Source: Gemmatimonadota bacterium (lineage in GTDB: Bacteria > Gemmatimonadota > Gemmatimonadetes > Gemmatimonadales > GWC2-71-9). Taken from it: a stretch of 64,000 nt of DNA. The stretch lies in assembly GCA_040388535.1 (NCBI GenBank), contig JAZKBR010000004.1:546638-610637 (forward strand). Direction: 5' to 3'. Every line of letters begins with the position of its first letter. Positions within the stretch are counted from its first letter, which is position 1. A program made the translations under genes and the position numbers. Under the pieces are notes generated by a model, which was not told the DNA's origin, made no database searches, and saw only the letters and a list, made by a program, of their open reading frames with translations. Shown here piece by piece: positions 60,931 through 64,000 of the stretch.

Positions 60931-61230
60931 AGGTGCTCGGACGTCACGCCGTGGCTGCCTCTCCGCAGCTGTGGAGTCCCGACGGCGGTTCGAGCTGGCG
61001 ACAGTACAGCTGGTGCGCGGCGCCTCCAAGGCTGCTCCGAGGCACCCACGACGCGACGCCCGCGAAGATTTCGCTACCCCACGCGGGATCTGTCGCCCCG
61101 GGCCGTCGGGCGATCGATAAGAACCAGGTGCAGAGCCTGGCCCGCGCATCCTGGCCGGCGCGTGATAGCAGGACATCGTCGCGGGCCCTGGGGTTTCCGA
61201 ACTCGTATGGGCCGGACCGCAGACGAAGCA
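60931..61230 (+). repeat. Long non-coding repeat, copy A
   Basis: About 300 nt without a credible gene; very similar to copy B beginning near 61249 and to the partial copy after 63923. Contains the hairpin CTCCGC-AGCT-GTGGAG (60961-60976) and nested GGTG/CACC and CCTC/GAGG stems. The minus-strand open frame through both copies has no start signal and is repeat-derived. Confidence 0.82.
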
Positions 61231-61248
61231 CGCAGATTGACTCGCGCC

Positions 61249-61494
61249 GGGCCTCACGCCGTGGGCTGCCTCTCCGCAGCCCAGCGGAGTCCCGACGGCG
61301 GTTCGAGCTGGCGACAGTAGATCTGGTGCGCGGCGCCTCCGCGAGTCTGCTCCGAGGCACCCACGACGCGACGCCCGCGAAGATTTCGCTACCCCACGCG
61401 GGATCTGTCGCCCCGGGCCATCGGGCAGGCGGGAACATCGTGACGCGACGCCTGGGGCCTCCGAAGTCGGATGGGCAGGACCGCAGAGGGAACG
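61249..61494 (+). repeat. Long non-coding repeat, copy B
   Basis: Second tandem copy, ~250 nt. The hairpin is now CTCCGC-AGCCCA-GCGGAG (61272-61289), with a G-U pair of copy A changed to G-C, so the stem is conserved while the loop differs. Together with copy A and the dispersed element it fills the 650 nt after the decarboxylase. Confidence 0.82.
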
Positions 61495-61506
61495 AGAGTT
61501 GTCGGT

Positions 61507-62022
61507 CTACCGCCGCTTCACCCTCTCCCGCTCGCGCTCCCGAAGCTCCTCCTCCACACTCCCCTCCCCCAGACTCGCAACATCGTCCTCACCCGCACCC
61601 AGCGACTTTCCCGCCTGCCGCGCCAGCAGGAAAGTCGCCGCTGCGGCACCACCGCCCATTGCGAGGAGCAGCACGAGATTCATGAGCGCGACGCCGAGGG
61701 TCCAGGCATTGAACCCGTTCGCGAAGCCGATCATCAGCCAGTAGATGAAGCCGCCGGCGGCACCGAGCGCGGTGACGAACTTGAGCGAGAGCTTGCCGAG
61801 CGCCTGCCCGCCGGCGCTCAGGGCGAGCACGCCGGAGAACATCACACCGAGTATGAACGAGACCACCGAGAACTTCCCGGCGATCTGCAGAATCTCGATG
61901 AAGGTGACCTGCCCCGCGACCATCATGATCAGACCGACCAGTGCGGTGAAGCCGCCGACTCCCACCGCGAACGTCAGTCCGGTACCGATCATCCCACGAA
62001 GAACCCTCAGCCAGCGCGGCAT
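61507..62022 (-). CDS. Membrane protein of the PadR/permease-prefix operon
   Basis: 171 residues with four transmembrane helices (LTFAVGVGGFTALVGLIMMV, VSFILGVMFSGVLALSAGG, VTALGAAGGFIYWLMIGF, GVALMNLVLLLAMGGGAAAA) and a charged C-terminal tail (SVEEELRERERERVKRR). ATG 62022 shares one base with the stop of the upstream gene (TGATG). Function unknown; probably a partner of the permease-prefix protein. Confidence 0.82.
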   Translation of the reverse strand: MPRWLRVLRGMIGTGLTFAVGVGGFTALVGLIMMVAGQVTFIEILQIAGKFSVVSFILGVMFSGVLALSAGGQALGKLSLKFVTALGAAGGFIYWLMIGFANGFNAWTLGVALMNLVLLLAMGGGAAAATFLLARQAGKSLGAGEDDVASLGEGSVEEELRERERERVKRR

Positions 62023-63395
62023 CACGCAAACCCGAACAGCGGCGGAAAGACGACCACCACGAGCGCAGCCCACGCCGCGTAAACCGGGAGATAATTCGTC
62101 TGCCACTGCTCGAGTGCCGCGAACACACCGCGACGTCTCACGAAGCGGGTGTACAGCACAGTAGACCACGCAAGGTTGACGAGCAGGATCAGGTTGACGC
62201 CGAGCACGGCCACCCGATTCGGCGTGAAGCCCCATTCGGAGATGCGTGCTGCGATAGCCCAGAGTGCCACGGCATCGGCGAGGAGGGCACTCACGAGCAG
62301 TACCACCTGCACGATGTCGAACGCGCCAGCTGGCGCGCCTGAGTCGCGGGCCGAGATCGAATAGACCAGCAGCGCCAGCACCACGATCAGCAGTGCGTCG
62401 AAGGCCATCAGCATGTTGCGTTCGATGTGGACGCCACCGCCGGTCCAGAGCATCGCGCCGAGGAAGGTGACCAGCACCGCGGCGAAGAGCGGCGTGAAGA
62501 GACGCGTCAGCACCGGCGCCATATTCTCGATCACGCTCTGCTTTGCCTCGACCAGCCACGCCGCCACGACTACAGCGCCCGCCACACAGCTCGGCATCCA
62601 CCCCTGCACGAACGGCTGTGCATTGATGCCGATCGTCTCGAAGATCATCATCAGGAACGCCGTGAGGACGCCGCCGCCCAGCGCGATCAGGACGTAGTAG
62701 ATGAAGAGCTCGCCTGAAAAACGAATGAAGTCCATTCGCCCGGCCACATCCCGCCAGCGACCACCGGCATATGCAATTCCTGTCACCAGGAGCAACGCGA
62801 TCGGCAGGTGAGCCGCCGCGAGCATCTCGGTCGACCCTTTCGGCGCGAACGGATAGAAGTTGACGAGGGCAGCGGCAACGATGAAGACGACGGCCAGCCA
62901 CGCGGCAGTCGTGCGACTGATCCCGCGCTTCCAGGCGAAGTACCCGGTCACCAGCGGCAGCACGAAGAACGGGAGATTGCGGAAGTAGAACGCTTCGTTG
63001 TTGTCGGGCGTGATCCCGAAGAGCGCGGGAGCCTTGACTGCCAGCCCCGCCGCGATGGCGTAGCCGAAGGCGACGATGGCGTCGCTGCGGCCGGCGGTCT
63101 GGGGCGAACCATTCTCTTGCGGCGGGACTACCAGTTGCTTCCAGAGTCGCTCGGAGTGTTCGCGCGCGAACTCGCGCGAGAGCGAATCGAGACTTCCCAT
63201 TCGCTTGACGGCGATCAGGAACGCCTCATCGGAAGCGAGCCCGCTCTCGACCAGCCCGGCGACCTGTTCACGGAGATGATCCTCGAGTTCGGCGACATCC
63301 ACGGTGTGGATCGCCTGCCGACGGCGGAGATAATTCCGCCACTGGCCGATCTGCTCTTCGAGCGATGAGAGTGGGACGCTGTCGGGGGTCATCAT
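62022..63395 (-). CDS. Permease-prefix membrane protein
   Basis: 457 residues. The first ~95 residues are a permease-prefix domain (SLEEQIGQWRNYLRRRQAIHTVDVAELEDHLREQVAGLVESGL, VKRMGSLDSLSREFAREH), followed by about ten to twelve transmembrane helices. In related genes the prefix domain links a PadR regulator to ADOP-type permeases; here the transmembrane region is not FtsX-like but DUF4153-like in feel. ATG 63395 overlaps the PadR stop as ATGA. Confidence 0.8.
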   Translation of the reverse strand: MMTPDSVPLSSLEEQIGQWRNYLRRRQAIHTVDVAELEDHLREQVAGLVESGLASDEAFLIAVKRMGSLDSLSREFAREHSERLWKQLVVPPQENGSPQTAGRSDAIVAFGYAIAAGLAVKAPALFGITPDNNEAFYFRNLPFFVLPLVTGYFAWKRGISRTTAAWLAVVFIVAAALVNFYPFAPKGSTEMLAAAHLPIALLLVTGIAYAGGRWRDVAGRMDFIRFSGELFIYYVLIALGGGVLTAFLMMIFETIGINAQPFVQGWMPSCVAGAVVVAAWLVEAKQSVIENMAPVLTRLFTPLFAAVLVTFLGAMLWTGGGVHIERNMLMAFDALLIVVLALLVYSISARDSGAPAGAFDIVQVVLLVSALLADAVALWAIAARISEWGFTPNRVAVLGVNLILLVNLAWSTVLYTRFVRRRGVFAALEQWQTNYLPVYAAWAALVVVVFPPLFGFA

Positions 63396-63769
63396 GCCCC
63401 CTGCGGCAGGAGGGCGTGGCCTGCCGGGTTCCCTGCCGCCGAAATCGAGTGCCAGATCCCCCGGAGCGCAGCATCGACCGCCTGCCACTGCCGGTGCTCC
63501 TCGGCGAGCTGGGCCAGCCCCTGCGAGGTCACCTGGTAGTACTTCCGCTTCCGACCGCTTTCGGGGACTTCCCAGCGCGCCTCCACGTGGCCCAGTCGCT
63601 CGAGTCGGTGCAGCACGGGGTAGAGCATCCCGTCGGTCCACTCGATGTGCCCGCCGCTCAAGTCCTTGACTCGCTTGAGGATAGCGTAGCCGTAGCTATC
63701 TCCTTCGGCGAGGATCGCGAGCACGAGTGGCGTCGACGACGCCGCCATCAGGTCCTTGTTGATATCCAC
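63392..63769 (-). CDS. PadR-family transcriptional regulator
   Basis: 125 residues: winged helix (STPLVLAILAEGDSYGYAILKRV, GMLYPVLHRLERLGHVEARW, KRKYYQVTSQGLAQLAEEHRQW). GTG 63769 with GGAGG at the right distance; the longer frame crosses the promoter. It heads the three-gene operon and likely represses it from the inverted repeat upstream. Confidence 0.92.
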   Translation of the reverse strand: MDINKDLMAASSTPLVLAILAEGDSYGYAILKRVKDLSGGHIEWTDGMLYPVLHRLERLGHVEARWEVPESGRKRKYYQVTSQGLAQLAEEHRQWQAVDAALRGIWHSISAAGNPAGHALLPQGA

Positions 63770-63821
63770 GCCCTGCCTCCTTGCTTGCCCCACCGGCCCG
63801 ACCGGCCAGATGCATGGCGGC

Positions 63822-63849
63822 ATTATACATTGCGGCGCTATGTATGCAA
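63822..63849 (-). promoter_or_regulatory. Promoter with PadR-type inverted repeat
   Basis: On the minus strand TTGCAT (63849-63844), 16 nt, TATAAT (63827-63822). ATACAT-n9-ATGTAT (63825-63845) is a perfect inverted repeat that covers the spacer and touches both boxes, the arrangement expected for an autorepressing PadR. Confidence 0.75.
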
Positions 63850-63879
63850 GCTTCTTCGGTGGACGCCTTGACCGGGTTG

Positions 63880-64000
63880 TCATCCTGAGCGGAGCGGCCA
63901 AAGGCCGCGAAGTCGAGGGAGCAGGTGCTCGGGCCTCACGCCGTAGGCTGCCTCTCCGCAGCTGTGGAGTCCCGACGGCGGTTCGAGCTGGCGACAGTAG
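63880..64000 (+). repeat. Dispersed element plus long repeat, copy C, cut by the window end
   Basis: TCATCCTGAGC element (63880-63922) directly followed by the start of the long repeat, identical in order to 60886-61010, with the hairpin at 63954-63969. The rest of the repeat lies outside the window. Confidence 0.88.

Noticed and set aside
60944..61438. 164-codon minus-strand open frame in the intergenic repeat
   Set aside because: It contains the same peptide twice because it spans two repeat copies, has no ribosome site and no domain.
1..64000. Prophage, integrative element or transposon
   Set aside because: No integrase, transposase, tRNA-linked attachment repeat or phage structural gene seen; the repeats found are short or non-coding.

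Overview
The window is a gene-dense, high-GC bacterial chromosome segment. I infer a member of the Gemmatimonadota or a close relative, because it combines a PadR-controlled ADOP-type ABC permease, many secreted peptidases with signal peptides ending in AQ, a CheB/CheR hybrid kinase with no chemotaxis genes, several multi-sensor hybrid kinases, a second PadR/permease-prefix operon and dispersed TCATCCTGAGC-type repeats. I recognise no rRNA, tRNA, CRISPR array, integrase or transposase. The lineage is inferred, not proven.

Layout. (1) 1-6.4 kb: a photo-oxidative lipid-modification locus. A truncated CarH/LitR-like B12 photoreceptor gene faces a six-gene, translationally coupled operon (desaturase, FAD oxidoreductase, DUF1365, CFA-synthase-like methyltransferase, DUF1295, SRPBCC). 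A DUF2177 membrane gene is divergent from the operon, and the shared promoter carries CarH-type direct repeats. (2) 6.4-11.6 kb: AraC regulator, methyltransferase, TPR-PAS hybrid kinase, CsbD and DUF1328 stress genes. (3) 11.8-15 kb: an NHEJ operon of Ku, a free-standing LigD phosphoesterase and a LIG-POL LigD. (4) 15-25.4 kb: secreted and membrane proteins, including a PA2779/PA2778-like pair whose C39-like peptidase is fused to a beta-barrel-like C-terminus, a CocE-type hydrolase, VOC, GNAT and an HExxH protein. (5) 25.5-36.5 kb: a signalling island with two giant convergent hybrid kinases, a MEDS-domain kinase operon behind a candidate attenuator, and an HK-like/response-regulator pair with a degenerate ATP-binding domain. 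(6) 36.7-46.6 kb: FMN split-barrel proteins, CPBP protease, VOC, ADOP permease with PadR, an ArsR operon with two SRPBCC proteins, and a secreted phosphoesterase-like protein. (7) 46.6-60.9 kb: RidA, NTF2-like, DUF2809, nitrilase, an unusual HDxxH M13 peptidase, GlxA regulator, amidohydrolase, M28 peptidase, a large LuxR-type STAND ATPase, and a coupled cupin/PLP decarboxylase pair. (8) 60.9-64 kb: a long structured non-coding repeat in tandem copies, a PadR/permease-prefix operon, and another copy of the repeat running off the window edge.

How it fits together. Genes are packed with ATGA, GTGA or TGATG start/stop overlaps, so most operon calls rest on coupling. Regulatory logic is visible at several promoters: CarH-like repeats (5.9 kb), PadR-type palindromes (42.4 and 63.8 kb), an ArsR-type inverted repeat between strong promoter boxes (44.96 kb), and two intrinsic terminators lying in leaders of sensory operons (34.95 and 36.63 kb). 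The best leads for new biology are the B12/light-controlled fatty-acid operon, the double-glycine substrate plus C39-barrel fusion pair, the degenerate kinase/response-regulator pair, and the structured tandem repeat.
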